64,000 nt of DNA from Adiantum capillus-veneris (lineage: Eukaryota; Streptophyta; Polypodiopsida; Polypodiales; Pteridaceae): assembly GCA_014529385.2 (NCBI GenBank), contig CM043944.1, positions 173,168,740-173,232,739 of the forward strand, read 5' to 3'. Within the stretch, counting starts at the first letter, position 1, and each line of letters opens with the position of its first letter. A program made the translations under genes and the position numbers. Under the pieces are notes generated by a model that worked only from the letters and a program-made list of their open reading frames with translations, did not search any database and was not told the DNA's origin. Below are positions 20,423 to 30,732 of the stretch, in pieces.

Positions 20423-21556
20423 TGTCAGGAGTTTTTTGGAGCAAGGGATTGCGCATATGTACATACACATGCATGGTGCATCGAATAAAGGATTGCCCAA
20501 TTTCCATAGCCAAGTGGTTACGTGGGGCCCACGTGTGTACAGGTAGGACAGGGTGTACATAGTGCAGTGATTTTCACTATTATCAGTACCAATGTGTTTT
20601 TTCTACAATAAGGAGGAGTTGGTAGCGCGTAAAACTTATCGAGGAAGCTATCCGCGGGCCGACGACATGAGGTAAGCAGGTGCGTCAGATGGCATCGAGT
20701 GGCGTCAGGAGGTCGAACGGGGTCAATACTTGCACGCGGAGAAGTATGGACACGACGTGGGTGTTTTCTTGTGATACTTATGCAGAAAGGTCATCACGAG
20801 GACCAATTTTTGGGGCCACTTCACGTGGTTGCAGGATGCATTATTTGGAAAAACTGAGTGCCAGGTGTGCGGATGATGCAAAAAGGTGACAACTATGCAC
20901 TGCGAGGTCAGTTTTTGGCCTGTTCGGGGTCCGTTTGAGGTCATCTAAAAGGCCAAGGGTGCCCAACTAATAAAGCTAAGTGTGGGAACTGAAAAAATTG
21001 AGAGAAGACCAGAAAAAACGTGGAGAAGAGAGGAGGAACAGCCGCAGGTGTGTTTTTTGGTTTTTTGGAGCCTGTTTTGGCCGTAAACTGCTCATCCGAG
21101 GTCGGATTTGAGCACTTTGACATTGTAGACTGGGGTTTGGGCCGTTCCGGACACGATGGTTCTGTCTATTTTACCAAATTTCTCACTTTTTTTCTGCTGT
21201 TTTGGCTGTGTAAGTTTCTCCTATGAGCGAAGTGTCTGCTCCAGTTTGTGATTGTATCTGGCTTATTTTACCCATATTGTGTGAGCTATTTGCCCCATTG
21301 GTGTTGGCCCAAGATCAATTGTATCTAAACATCAGAAATTCTCCTCTTTTGAGCTGAGTTTTTTGGGTGTGTGTGTGTGTCTGTGTGGAGTGGGCAAGTA
21401 GATAGTCTCTCTCCTCTCACTCTAGAGGTGTGTTCCCTGTCTTGGCCAGGTGTGTTGTGTAAGCCGAGTGGTGCCCCATAGTGTGTGTGTGTATCTTTCC
21501 AAGAGTGTGTGTCGGGTCGTTATAGAGGCGTTCTGTGTGTTTCCATACCGCTCACA
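20423..21556 (+). repeat. 5' LTR of gypsy copy 2
   Basis: Starts TGTCAGGAG, ends CGCTCACA. At 20520-20538 the near-palindrome ACGTGGGGCCCACGTGTGT joins a TCP-like GGGCCCAC to a G-box CACGTG, conserved in all four LTRs of this family in the window. A short (TG)n is at about 21365-21382. Confidence 0.93.
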
Positions 21557-21562
21557 TTCTTT

Positions 21563-21573
21563 TGGTGCCCCCA
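21563..21573 (+). other. tRNA primer binding site of gypsy copy 2
   Basis: TGGTGCCCCCA six bases inside the 5' LTR. Copy 1 has TGGCGCCCCCA, so one C-to-T change at a CG is likely here. Confidence 0.55.
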
Positions 21574-22296
21574 CTGAGGATCTTCTTCGAGTACCTTCTG
21601 CTTCGAGCTTCAAGCTTCGAGATTTGGGGTTACAGGTTACAGGTTATAGGTTACAGGTTACAGGTTACAGAGACGGGTACAGGTGATTCACATAGGTACA
21701 GGTAGCTGGAGTACAGTGATATACTAGCAGTGATGTCACTTGCAGTGGTTGTGGGTATGCATCACTTGGCGCCTATTTGAGCGCATTGTCTGCTGGATTG
21801 TACGTTACTTGTGGAAGCTGCCATTGTACGCATTTGTGGAGCCCTACTTGGTTGTATTTGGCAGTCCCAGCCATTTTTGAGACTTGGTCTGGAAGATAGT
21901 CATTTCTGAGACTTGACTATACGCGATTTGCATTAGCCTTCGTGTGAGGGTCGATAGCGTGAGGTTTTTATTGAGCTGGGGGATTCTCAAATGTGGAGAT
22001 CCTTTCGGTGATACAGGTAGCTGGAGCACCCTTTTTGTGACCTCGCCATAGGCTATGTACTAGTGAGTCCTACTTGATGCTCGGGTTCTATTGTTGACAG
22101 TTTATGCATACATAGACAGTCTATATTTTGGGTTCCTACTGCTCTACTTCTGGGGAAACTCTGTCGAAATTTTCCCAAGTTATGATGGCTGGTTTTTTGA
22201 TCTTTTGAGCCATTTATGCTGTTATGCTGCTGAAATTTTGGCAAAATCAGAGGTTGAGTCAGGTGTGCCTTCTTGGGAGCTTCATGGTTGGCTTTA
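21574..22296 (+). other. Untranslated leader of gypsy copy 2
   Basis: No coding sequence. 21627-21680 is a tandem run of the 7-base unit GGTTACA. The rest aligns with 14800-15480 of copy 1. Confidence 0.7.
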
Positions 22297-22515
22297 ATGG
22301 ATGATCAAAATGGCCCTCAATTCACTCCATTTCATTTAACTCAAAGAATCCAGATAAATGTTCATGTGTCCAGGAAGATTTTTTTCCAGCAGCGCATAGT
22401 CTTTATGTTCGGGCCAAGAAGATTACGAAAGATCTTAGAATGTCCTTTGCTTGTTGTAATTCCGATGATCAACTATGAAAACTCATTTGATGTGCATGTG
22501 TTTGTCCTTATCTAA
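22297..22515 (+). other. Leader ORF upstream of gag, copy 2
   Basis: 72-codon ATG frame MDDQNGPQF... ending TAA, same length as in copy 1 (14551-14769) and in the same frame as gag, but separated from it by TAA, TGA and TAG. Differences between the copies are mostly amino-acid changing, so evidence for a real protein is weak. Confidence 0.3.
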
Positions 22516-22617
22516 AGTTGAGCTTCATTGAAGTTTCTGGGGATTGGGTAGTCAAAAGTTTTGGGTTCTTGCACGTGTGTTCAAAGGGGTTCTCAAAGCA
22601 TTGTAACTTGGGTAGCC

Positions 22618-24066
22618 ATGGATTTCTCTTATCCGGAGTTTCATGGAAGAAGTAATGAAGATGTGGAAGATTTTTTGGAAAAGATGGAGGTTGCCTGCAT
22701 TAGCAACCAGATTCATGACCCTGCACAGATGTTACGTCTTCTCCAAATTTGTTTGAAGAGTGATGCACGAGTCTGGTCCAAAACATTTGAAGAGGAGTTG
22801 CGTGCAGCGGATCCACCTGTAAGATTGAGTTGGGACAATCTAAGGCATGGGTTGGAAGTGGAGTTTGTGAAGATAGAAGATCCTGACAAAGTGTAGCAAG
22901 AAGTACAAGGTTTGGTGCAAAAGGAAGGTGAGCCAGTAGATGCGTACATACGTAAGTTCTCATTGGCATGGGAGCGGATGTGCAAGGCCTTAGCACCACA
23001 AGTACCCCTGCCTGACATGATGAAGAAGGACAGGTTCTTGGCTGGTCTTTGGGAGAATATACGTTGGAGAGTGGAGCTAAAGAAGCCCAGGACATATGAA
23101 GATGCACTAGAGGTAGCAAGGAACAAAGAGTGGAAGCTGATGAAAATGAGCCAGTTAGGGGTGGAGTCTTTGCCAATGAGGTCTGAATTTCAGCCTATGG
23201 ACTCTTTACAAGGTCGCATGCCAGGGGTTCATCACGAACCAGTGGTTCCTGTTACTACTCAGGTTATGCCAGCAGTGGTCACTACAGCAGTGCAAGATGA
23301 TGGGCTAAGGCAAGACATGAGGCAAATGGTAGATTTAATGAAGAATCTCAGCCTAAACATGCTAGGTCAAGTGGGAAATAATCGAGGTCGAGGGAGGTTT
23401 GCAAATCAGCCAGGAGGTGAAGAAAGGCCTAGGAATGGTGTTGGACAAAGCAATGGTAGGTTTTGGAGGCAGACACCCACATGTTATAATTGTGGAGAGT
23501 TGGGTCACATCGGCCCGCAATGTGATAAGCCACCAAGGATGGGGGGAGACATGTATCCATTGCCAAGACAGGTGCTAACTAGGTCAAATGATTATGGCAT
23601 CGAAATTAAGGGAGACGAAGGAACCAGTGGACTGACCCAGGAGGAAAAGGGAAAGACAAAAGTGCTAAGTGTAGTCACCTTGGAGAAGGCATCAAAGCTA
23701 GAGGATACATTAGTGATGCCTATTGGGAAGAGGACCACAGAGGATAAGGAAGGAAGAAGTGCCCCAGGTCCTAGTGAGAAGAAAGGAAAGAGCCATGAAG
23801 GCGAGGATGTCAAGGCCAAGAGGAAAAGGAGAGCTCGTCGAAAGTTTCATGTTTCAGATTTTCCACTAGGGGATGGGCAATTAAGCTATGACTTGAAGGA
23901 GGATCTAACAAGCATGAAGGCAGATGTTACTTTTGGGCAACTTATAGAGATGGTGCCTAAGCTAAAGCGACAGTGGAAGAGGATGGTTAACCCAATGGAG
24001 AAAGAGCCAGAGAGACGTTCAGTGAAGGTGTTGGAATGGATGAGCTACCAGACATTTGCCCAATAG
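22618..24066 (+). pseudogene. gypsy gag, copy 2
   Basis: ATG 22618 (MDFSYPEFHG) opens the capsid part. An in-frame TAG at 22894-22896 splits it (probably a former TGG, as the reading DPDKV-stop-QEVQG suggests). The same frame continues with EPVDAYIRKFSLAWERMCKAL, a knuckle CYNCGELGHIGPQC near 23480-23520 and a Lys-rich linker. A frameshift at about 24030 ends it (LEWMSYQTFAQ where copy 1 reads LAMDELPDICP), cutting it off from the protease. Shares very high identity with copy 1. Confidence 0.9.
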
Positions 24067-24079
24067 TAGATGTGTGGCA

Positions 24080-24374
24080 TAAAATAAAAAATTTGTGACA
24101 AGGTTATGTGGATGGTGGAGCCCAAATATGTGTCATTACACAGTCATGCGTTGAGAAGATGGTTCTCACAGTGGCTGGGGTGTCAGGTTTTCGGATCAGA
24201 TTGGCAAACCATCAAAAAGTAAAATGCTTGGGTGTTGTAAAGAGCTTAGAAGTGGAGGCATATGATGCAAAGGCAGTGGTTGATTTTCATGTGATGTCAG
24301 CAGGGTTGGGAGAATATCCTATTATACTGGGCAGACCATGGTTAGGTGCAGTGGGAGCTGTTCAAGATTGGTGA
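24080..24374 (+). pseudogene. gypsy protease, copy 2
   Basis: MDGGAQICVITQSC carries the D-G-G form of the retropepsin active site, followed by LANHQKVKCLGVV and ILGRPWLGAVGAVQDW. The frame ends at TGA where copy 1 has CGA (QDW-R-HGT), a C-to-T change at a CG. A second CGA-to-TGA change follows at about 24441 (TRK-stop-LEEL). Confidence 0.88.
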
Positions 24375-24497
24375 CATGGTACGATTAGCCTCTATGGAAA
24401 GACAGGTACCAAGAAGCTTTATAATATGGACACAAGGAAATGATTAGAGGAGCTTTATGAAGATGAGGATGAGTCTAGTGATGAAGACTCTTCCACG

Positions 24498-25715
24498 GTG
24501 ACAGATGAGGACAGTGATAGCACTATCAGCAGTGATGAGGATGTTGATGTTGCATTTCTTTTGATGGACAAAGAAATCCAGGAGTTTGGTTTAGTTGCAT
24601 TTGCGAATGAGGTTGAAGATGAAAGTGAAGGGCCTTATGAAGTGATTGAAGGGCTGATGCAAACCAAGGTTGAGTTGTCAAAGAAGCAGGAATTGATGAC
24701 ACAAATGATCAGTGGAGACCTCTCAGCTATAGAGAAGGATATATATTTGCACATGCTGGCTAGTTTTCCTGATTTGTTCATTACTTCATATGAAGAGATC
24801 AGAGGGTTCAAGGGCGAAGAGATGAATATAGACCTGAAAGAAGGTGCTCAGCCAGTGCAGCAAAGGCTAAGAAGGATGGGTCAAGAGCAAATGGAAGCCT
24901 TGCGAGAAGAGGTGGACAAGTTATTGAAGGCAGGGTTCATAGTCCCTGTGGAGACCACAGAATGGGTGAGTCCAGTTGTAGTCAGTCCAAAGAAGGATGG
25001 GAAATGGAGAATTTGTGTAGATTTTAAACCCTTAAACGCAGCCACTAAGAAGAACCCATATCCTCTTCCATTCATTGATCAGATCTTGGATTCAGTGGCA
25101 GTTTATGAGAGGTACAGTGTGTGTGATGGTTTTTCAGGCTATTTTCAATCGAAGATTGCTCTTAAAGACCGCACAAAGACCACTTTTATTATGCCATGGG
25201 GCTGCTATTGCTACACAGTATTGCCATTTGGGTTGTCAAATGGACCTTCCTTCTATCAAGAGAGAGCAAATTGGGTGTTGGAACCATTCATTGGTAGTTG
25301 TGTTAAAGATTTTATGGATGACTTCTGTGTTTATAGCAGTAGGGCTGAACACCATGAGAAGCTGCAGATGGTATTGGCTCGATATGATGAATGTATAGGA
25401 CAACTAAATCCAAAGAAATGTCATCTAGCACAGCCAAGGGTGAAGTTATTGGGCCATATGGTGTCAGAAAATGGCATTGAGGCTGATCCAGATAAGGTTA
25501 AGTCTATTATTCTTCTTCCATCACCTACTAGTACAAAGAAATTGGCAACTTTTATACACAAAGTGAAGTACATGGCATGGTTTATTCCATTGTCTTCGCA
25601 GCTTCTTTATTCATTACAGCAAGTGGCAAAGCATGATCCATTGCAATGGGATGACAAGTGTGAAGAAGTGTTTCAAGAGGTGAAAGAGGTGTTAGGGGGG
25701 TTGTTAGCCATGTAG
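24498..25715 (+). pseudogene. gypsy reverse transcriptase, copy 2
   Basis: 405 codons: acidic linker, then RT with GFIVPVETTEWVSPVVV, WRICVDFKPLNAATKKN, YSVCDGFSGYFQ, VLPFGLSNGPSFYQ and FMDDFCVYS. The linker is joined to RT through CAG (KKQELMT) where copy 1 has the TAG stop. The frame ends with a TAG at 25713-25715 (LLAM-stop-APDW) where copy 1 has CAG. Confidence 0.9.
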
Positions 25716-26560
25716 GCTCCTGATTGGGAGAAAGTGTTTTATGTAAATCCATCAGTAGGGGATGATGCCATTGGAGCCATTCTATTGCAAAAGGGGAAGG
25801 GCAGCCATTATATGAGGCCAGTGTATTGTGCAAGCCGAGTGAAGTTGGTAGCGGAGAGAAAGTTCTCGGAAGTAGAGCTATTGATGGCCAGTGTAGTATT
25901 TGCTTGTCGACGATTTTGTCATTACTTGCTACCACGACCTTTTGTTTTCTTGACAAGTTATGCCTTTTTGCCACAGTTAATTAATGGTACTAACATGTCA
26001 AATGTGGTGAAGAAATGGGTAATTGAGCTGCAAGAGTTTGAGTTCTCTTTTCTAGTGGAAGATAGTACAAGGGCTACCCTAGCTGATTTGTTGACCTACA
26101 AGGAGAATCCCCTTATTGTTAAGGAAGAGGTGGTGAGAAAGGTAGTTGAAGAAGTGCCGCAGATCAGCAATGCACATGTGTTGTTCTTTGATGGTTCATA
26201 CAGAAAGAGCCATGATGCAGCTTCAGGGGGTATAGCACTTTATGATCGAGAGGGGAAGCTAGTATGCAAGAGAGGGTTCAAATTGGATGCTCACAGTAAC
26301 AATGAGGCTGAATATGCTACTCTGGAAGCCGGATTACACATTTGTTCAAGGCATGGGGTTCGAAGGTTGAGCATAAAAGGTGATGCCTTGTTAGTGGTGA
26401 AGCAAGTGCTGGGTGTGTGGAGAGCAAGAACACCTCATTAAAGGAAATGTGCTTCAGAATTAAAGGCCTGTTAAAAAATTTCGAAGCATGGATCATCAGA
26501 CACATTGAACGTGCTCTAAATGGAGAGGCACATGAAGCAGCTCAAGGCATGATTGGGGAG
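25716..26560 (+). pseudogene. gypsy RNase H and second RNase H, copy 2
   Basis: Continues the RT frame after the TAG. First RNase H: VNPSVGDDAIGAILLQ, YCASRVKLVAERKFSEVELL, FRH-like YLLPRPFVFLTSY. Second RNase H from about 26150: VLFFDGSYRKSHDAASGG (first catalytic Asp intact, unlike copy 1), NNEAEYATLEAGL (Glu), IKGDALLVV (Asp) and RALNGEAHEAA. A frameshift at about 26420-26440 splits it. The second RNase H is of the archaeal-like type acquired by the Tat lineage. Confidence 0.88.
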
Positions 26561-26599
26561 CTATTTGTGTTGAGGACCACTTTACCTCTTTATCATGGC

Positions 26600-27963
26600 A
26601 GGGAAAGTTTGGCTCAAGAAGAGGAGTTTTTGCTAACTGGAATCATTTTAAAGGAGATTCAGAAGTCTAAGAAGTATGGCTTTGTGCGTAGAGCATATAG
26701 GTACAAATTGATTGGTGATGTCTTATACATGAAAGGGGCTGATTTCGTGTTGAGACGTGTACCTTGGCGGGAGGAGCTTTACAGAGTGTTGGAAGAGAAT
26801 CATGAAGGCGCATGTGGTGGCCATTTTTCTCTAAAGATCACCTTGCATAAGATCTTGTAAGAGGGGTATGTATGGCCTAGTTTGCACAAGGATGTTCACC
26901 ATTGGTGTAGGTCTTGCAATAGGTGTCAAGCATTTGGGAAGAGACTGTTGAAGCCAGAGCTACGAAAAACCATTATGGCGTTTGATGTGTTTGAAAAGTG
27001 GGGGATTGATGCAATAGGTACGTTACCTATCACAAGCAGGGGAAAAAGCTATATTTTGACGGCAGTGGACTATCTCTCTAGATGGGCAGAGGCTATAGCA
27101 GTAAAACAGATCACTGCAAAGGATGTGGCAAAATTTGTGTATGATGAAATATGTTGCAAGTTTGGGGTGCCATTAGATCTACTTTCAGATAAGGGGCCAG
27201 GATTTAGAAACTGCTGGACTTCTTATGCACAAAGATGAAGATTAGGCACCAACATACCACTCCTTATTACCCGCAGTGTAATGGCTTAAATGAAAGATTC
27301 AATGGTGAGTTGGTACAAATTATTTCTAAAGTGACAGAGCACCAAGGAAAGAATTGGGATTTGGAATTGCCTAGTGCATTATGGGCTTACCGTACTTCGG
27401 TGAAGACAGGTACATGGTTTACTTCATTTCATTTGGTGTATGGAAAGGAAGCACTATTGCCTGTGGAGGTAGAGTTGCCTGCGGTCAAGATGTTAGAGAA
27501 GTTGCTTGGGCCGCCTAGTGATGCATTTAAAGAGAGGCTCTTGCAATTACAGGAGGTCGAGTTGGATAGGATGAGCGCATTGGAGCATTATGGGCAGATG
27601 CAGGATAAGGTTTTGGCAAAGATAAATGAAAAGGTCAAAAGTAAGGGTATCAAGAAACATGACTTGGTTTTGCGCTACAACAGTAAGCTGGACAACACCT
27701 TCAAAAAGAAGTTTCAAATTAAGTGGGAAGGCCCTTTCAAGGTAGTGGAGTGTTTTCCAAATGGCACATATCAGCTGGCTAACCTGGATGGTGTTCTACA
27801 TAAGTCAAGGGTAAATGGATTGCATCTTAAATTGTATCATGCTAGGTTGATGATGGTTGAGCAAGATGAGCTGTCTGTGAATCAAGCAGTGTTGGTGAGG
27901 GATGAGGAGACCTGTGATGCGGCGAGTCTCATATCTCTCTTTGCTGCTGCTGATCATGAATGA
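26600..27963 (+). pseudogene. gypsy integrase, copy 2
   Basis: H2C2 zinc domain HEGACGGHF ... CRSCNRCQ is interrupted by TAA at 26858-26860 (copy 1 has CAA). The catalytic core has Asp in TAVDYLSRW and Asp in LLSDKGPGF, then a frameshift near 27215, then the Glu in GLNERFNGEL. The C-terminal part ends KWEGPFKVVECFPNGTYQLA ... LFAAADHE at 27963, just before the PPT. About 18 codons (LWAYRTSVKTGTWFTSFH) present here are missing in copy 1. Confidence 0.9.
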
Positions 27964-27970
27964 TCTAGTA

Positions 27971-27987
27971 GGCTAGGGGATGGGCAA
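27971..27987 (+). other. Polypurine tract of gypsy copy 2
   Basis: GGCTAGGGGATGGGC followed by AAATTA and the LTR start TGTCA at 27992, same as copy 1. Confidence 0.75.
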
Positions 27988-27991
27988 ATTA

Positions 27992-29124
27992 TGTCAGAAG
28001 TTTTTTGGAGCAAGGGATTGCGCATATGTATATACACATGCATGGTGCATTGAATAAAGGATTGCCCAATTTCCATAGCCAGGTGGTTACGTGGGGCCCA
28101 CGTGTGTACAGGTAGGACAGGGTGTACATAGTGCATCAATTTTCACTATTATCAGTACCAGTGTGTTTTTTCTACAATAAGGAGGAGTTGGTAGCGCGTA
28201 AAACTTCTCGAGGAAGCTATCCGGGGGCCGATGACATAAGGTAAGCAGGTGCGTCAGATGGCATCGAGTGGCGTCAGGAGGTCGAATGGGGTCAATACTT
28301 GCGCGCGGAGAAGTATAGACACGACGTGGGTGTTTTCTTGTGATACTTATGCAGAAAGGTCATCATGAGGACCACTTTTTGGGGCCACTTCACGTGGTTG
28401 CGGGATGCATTATTTGGAAAAACTGAGTGCTAGGTGTGCGGATGATGCAAAAAGGTGACAACTATGGACTGCGAGGTCAGTTTTTGGCCTGTTCGGGGTC
28501 TGTTTGAGGTCATCTAAAAGGCCAAGGGTGCCCAACTAATAAAGCTAAGTGTGGGAACTGAAAAAACTGAGAGAAGACCAGAAAAAACGTGGAGAAGAGA
28601 GGAGGAACAGCTGCAAGTGTGTTTTTGGGGTTTTTGAAGCCTGTTTTGGCCGTAAACTGCTCATCCGAGGTCGGATTTGAGCACTTTGACATTGTAGACT
28701 CGGGTTTTGGGCTGTTCCAGATGCGATGGCGCTGTCCATTTTGCCAAATTTGTCACTTTTTTTTTGCTGTTTTGGCTGTGTAAGTTTCTCCTATGAGCGA
28801 AGTGTCTGCTCCAGTTTGTGATTGTATCTGGCTTATTTTACCCATATTGTGTGAGCTATTTGCCCCATTGGTGTTGGCTCAAGCTCAATTGTATCTAAAC
28901 ATAAGAAATTCTCCTCTTTTGAGCTGAGTTTTTTGGGTGTGTGTGTGTGTGGAGTGGGCAAGTGGATAGTCTCTCTCCTCTCACTCTAGAGGTGTGTTCC
29001 TTGTCTCGGCCAGGTGTGTTGTGTAAGCCGAGTGGTGCCCCATAGTGTGTGTGTGTGTGTATCTTTCCAAGAGTGTGTATCGGGTCGTTATAGAGGTGTT
29101 CTGTGTGTTTTCATCTCGCTCACA
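27992..29124 (+). repeat. 3' LTR of gypsy copy 2
   Basis: About 1,133 bp, a few percent different from 20423-21556. Ends TCGCTCACA at 29124 and is followed by the target duplication ACGT. Confidence 0.93.
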
Positions 29125-29368
29125 ACGTATGAGCACCGCATACACCGCAAACTATTGTAACTAGTGGCGACAAGTTTTGCCTTTGCATTGAAGACCATAC
29201 GGCAACTCTGAAGCGCGGAAGAAGAAACTGAATAAATTCTTTGGTTCCTGGACGAATCACGACTCGACAAGTACCCATCCGAAATGTTTGCAAATCCTCG
29301 AAGGGGTCTGCTACACCCAGAGGCACGCGCATCGGCAACAATCCATTGATGTCCAAGATAATCAACCT
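29125..29368 (-). pseudogene. FCP1-like HAD phosphatase, 5' half of exon
   Basis: Minus-strand exon starting after TTTTATAG at 29369: RLIILDINGLLPMR is the FCP1/SCP motif I, with catalytic Asp in L-D-I-N-G-L-L (the second Asp of D-x-D is Asn, as is common in the plant L-D-L-N-G-L-L group). Then RPGTKEFIQFLLPRFRVAVWSS, in which V-W-S-S is HAD motif II. It runs into the gypsy insertion after GAHT and continues at 20422. FCP1-type proteins remove phosphate from Ser in RNA polymerase II CTD-like substrates; the substrate here is unknown. It is joined to the acidic linker by a phase-0 intron (29369-29440). Confidence 0.8.
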
Positions 29369-29440
29369 CTATAAAAGTTGACAAGTACATATAAGTAGTT
29401 AGAAGTTGAACATATTTTGCCATACTTGAATAGACATTAC

Positions 29441-30051
29441 CGGAACAACCATATCTACAGGTAGAAAGGGTCCATACTGGGTCTCTATAGTGTTGTTGTC
29501 GTTGTTGCTATCCTTTGCTTTATCTTCATCGTCGTAGTCATTGTTCTCATCTTCAGCAATGGTCTCCCCCATGGCTCTTTCTGCCTCATTCAGGGTTTCC
29601 TCCAAGGGCTTTTCCTCTGCCTATGTTGGACGTCTTGCATCATCCATATCCTTTTGCTCAACCGTAGGCTTGTTTTCCTCATCCATCCTTGCCTCATCCA
29701 GGGTTTCATCCATGGGCTCTTTTGGCTCCTCCACTGGCCTACTTGGCTCTTTCATTGTCTCCTCCATAAGCCCCTCTGCTTGTACACTAGCACCTTGCAT
29801 AGCCTCATTTGCCTTTCTTCATCCTCGGCTCTTTCATCTTCGGCTGGTATGACCCTCTCGGCCTGTTGTGATTCCACTGTATCTGATGCAGGGGCTTGTC
29901 GTGGTGGCTCGTCATGTATTGTCATATCAATTGTGCGATTGTCCAAGCCGCTATCTTCAGCTTCTCTGGGGTTCGACATAGTGAGCAGGTGTTGTATTAG
30001 ACTTGCCCGATATCTTTGCAAATAATCATATGTGTAGTTTTGCACAACACT
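29441..30051 (-). pseudogene. Exon with end of Ulp1-like part and acidic linker
   Basis: Begins after TTTTGCAG (30052) in phase 0: SVVQNYTYDYLQRYRASLIQ, then an acidic, low-complexity stretch (DERAEDEE, EEPKEPMDETLDEA, EETLNEAERAMGETIAEDE, NNDYDDEDKAKDS) and QYGPFLPVDMVVP before a GTAATG donor at 29440. A one-base shift near 29818 and a TAG at 29621-29623 break the frame. The repeated E/D-E-T-L-D/N-E-A unit suggests internal duplication. The linker connects the protease-like and phosphatase-like domains. Confidence 0.6.
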
Positions 30052-30132
30052 CTGCAAAATTGAAAGACCACATGGTGAGAAGTCTTGTATAAAGAAAACC
30101 AAAAGTGATTGAATGCATTGCCAAATGGCTAC

Positions 30133-30316
30133 CTTAGTCATGAAAGGTTTTAATGCAAAGTAGCTTTGCAGGACATATTCTGCATGGAGAAGACATCTCC
30201 AGCCGCAAGAATTTGCATCGGTTTGATTTGGGACAGGCACATCTTTGATTGGGGCCTTGTATAGTTCATACCTTCCACATAGCTTGCCATAAGCAAGCAA
30301 TAATCGCTTTATACAA
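30133..30316 (-). pseudogene. Ulp1/C48-like protease exon with catalytic Cys
   Basis: Exon between GTGCAG (30317) and GTAGCC (30132). It encodes LAYGKLCGRYELYKAPIKDV then VPNQTDANSCGWRCLLHAEY. Q-x5-C-G is the oxyanion Gln and catalytic Cys block of Ulp1/SENP SUMO proteases (C48), and the downstream L-x-H-A-E-Y helix is typical. Splice phases with the neighbouring exons agree (phase 2 upstream, phase 0 downstream). No stop lies within this exon. Confidence 0.72.
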
Positions 30317-30400
30317 CTGCACAAAGGAGTATCAGGATGTTAGCTTGAGGCTTTCAAATTTACATGGATATCTATAAGAAACACTTTCTGATACACTTAC

Positions 30401-30623
30401 AGCCTAATTTCAGGGTGGGTTCCTTTTATTGACTTGAACACCCACACTGCTGGCTGCTCAACATCAAGGCATATGAGACTCCAGTGGTGGTTGTTCTCAT
30501 ATGGAAAGATGATGACAGTTACTTCTAGCATAGCACAGTGGAGAAACCAACTCTCAAATGTGACAGATGGACTGTTCTTCTGCCTAATAATCACTTACAT
30601 TTGTGGATCAAGAAGAAACACCT
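30401..30623 (-). pseudogene. Ulp1/C48-like protease exon with catalytic His
   Basis: Encodes EVFLLDPQM, an in-frame TAA (30595-30597, probably a former CAA), then SVTFESWFLHCAMLEVTVIIF and YENNHHWSLICLDVEQ. H-W-S-L-I-x-x-L-D is the His block of C48 proteases. Seventeen residues after the His, where the catalytic Asp belongs (usually D-S), the sequence reads VFKSIKG, so Asp is Lys. The exon ends in a clean GTAAGTG donor (30400). The 5' boundary after CCCCCACAG (30624) does not match the phase of the upstream donor, which suggests an indel or another acceptor. Confidence 0.68.
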
Positions 30624-30732
30624 CTGTGGGGGTGTCGGTGGAAGTTGAATTTTGATCAAATTACAGGGAGTGTACCTGAGTTAGTACACCTATCATTTGA
30701 GTTTTCAAAGTTAGCAAAATATTAAAACTTAC

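Larger units (their letters stand above)
20423..29124 (+). mobile_element. Ty3/gypsy retrotransposon copy 2 (Tat-like, dual RNase H), complete
   Basis: Full-length 8.7-kb sister of the element at 7961-16691, opposite orientation. LTRs 20423-21556 and 27992-29124 differ by a few percent. ACGT at 20419-20422 and 29125-29128 is the 4-bp target duplication. It is inserted in the FCP1-like exon of the H3/Ulp1/FCP1 gene. The coding region is broken by several stops, most of them C-to-T changes relative to copy 1. Confidence 0.95.

Noticed and set aside
20099-20560. A 153-codon minus-strand ORF as one gene
   Set aside because: Its first part is gypsy LTR sequence; only the part from 20422 down belongs to the FCP1-like exon.
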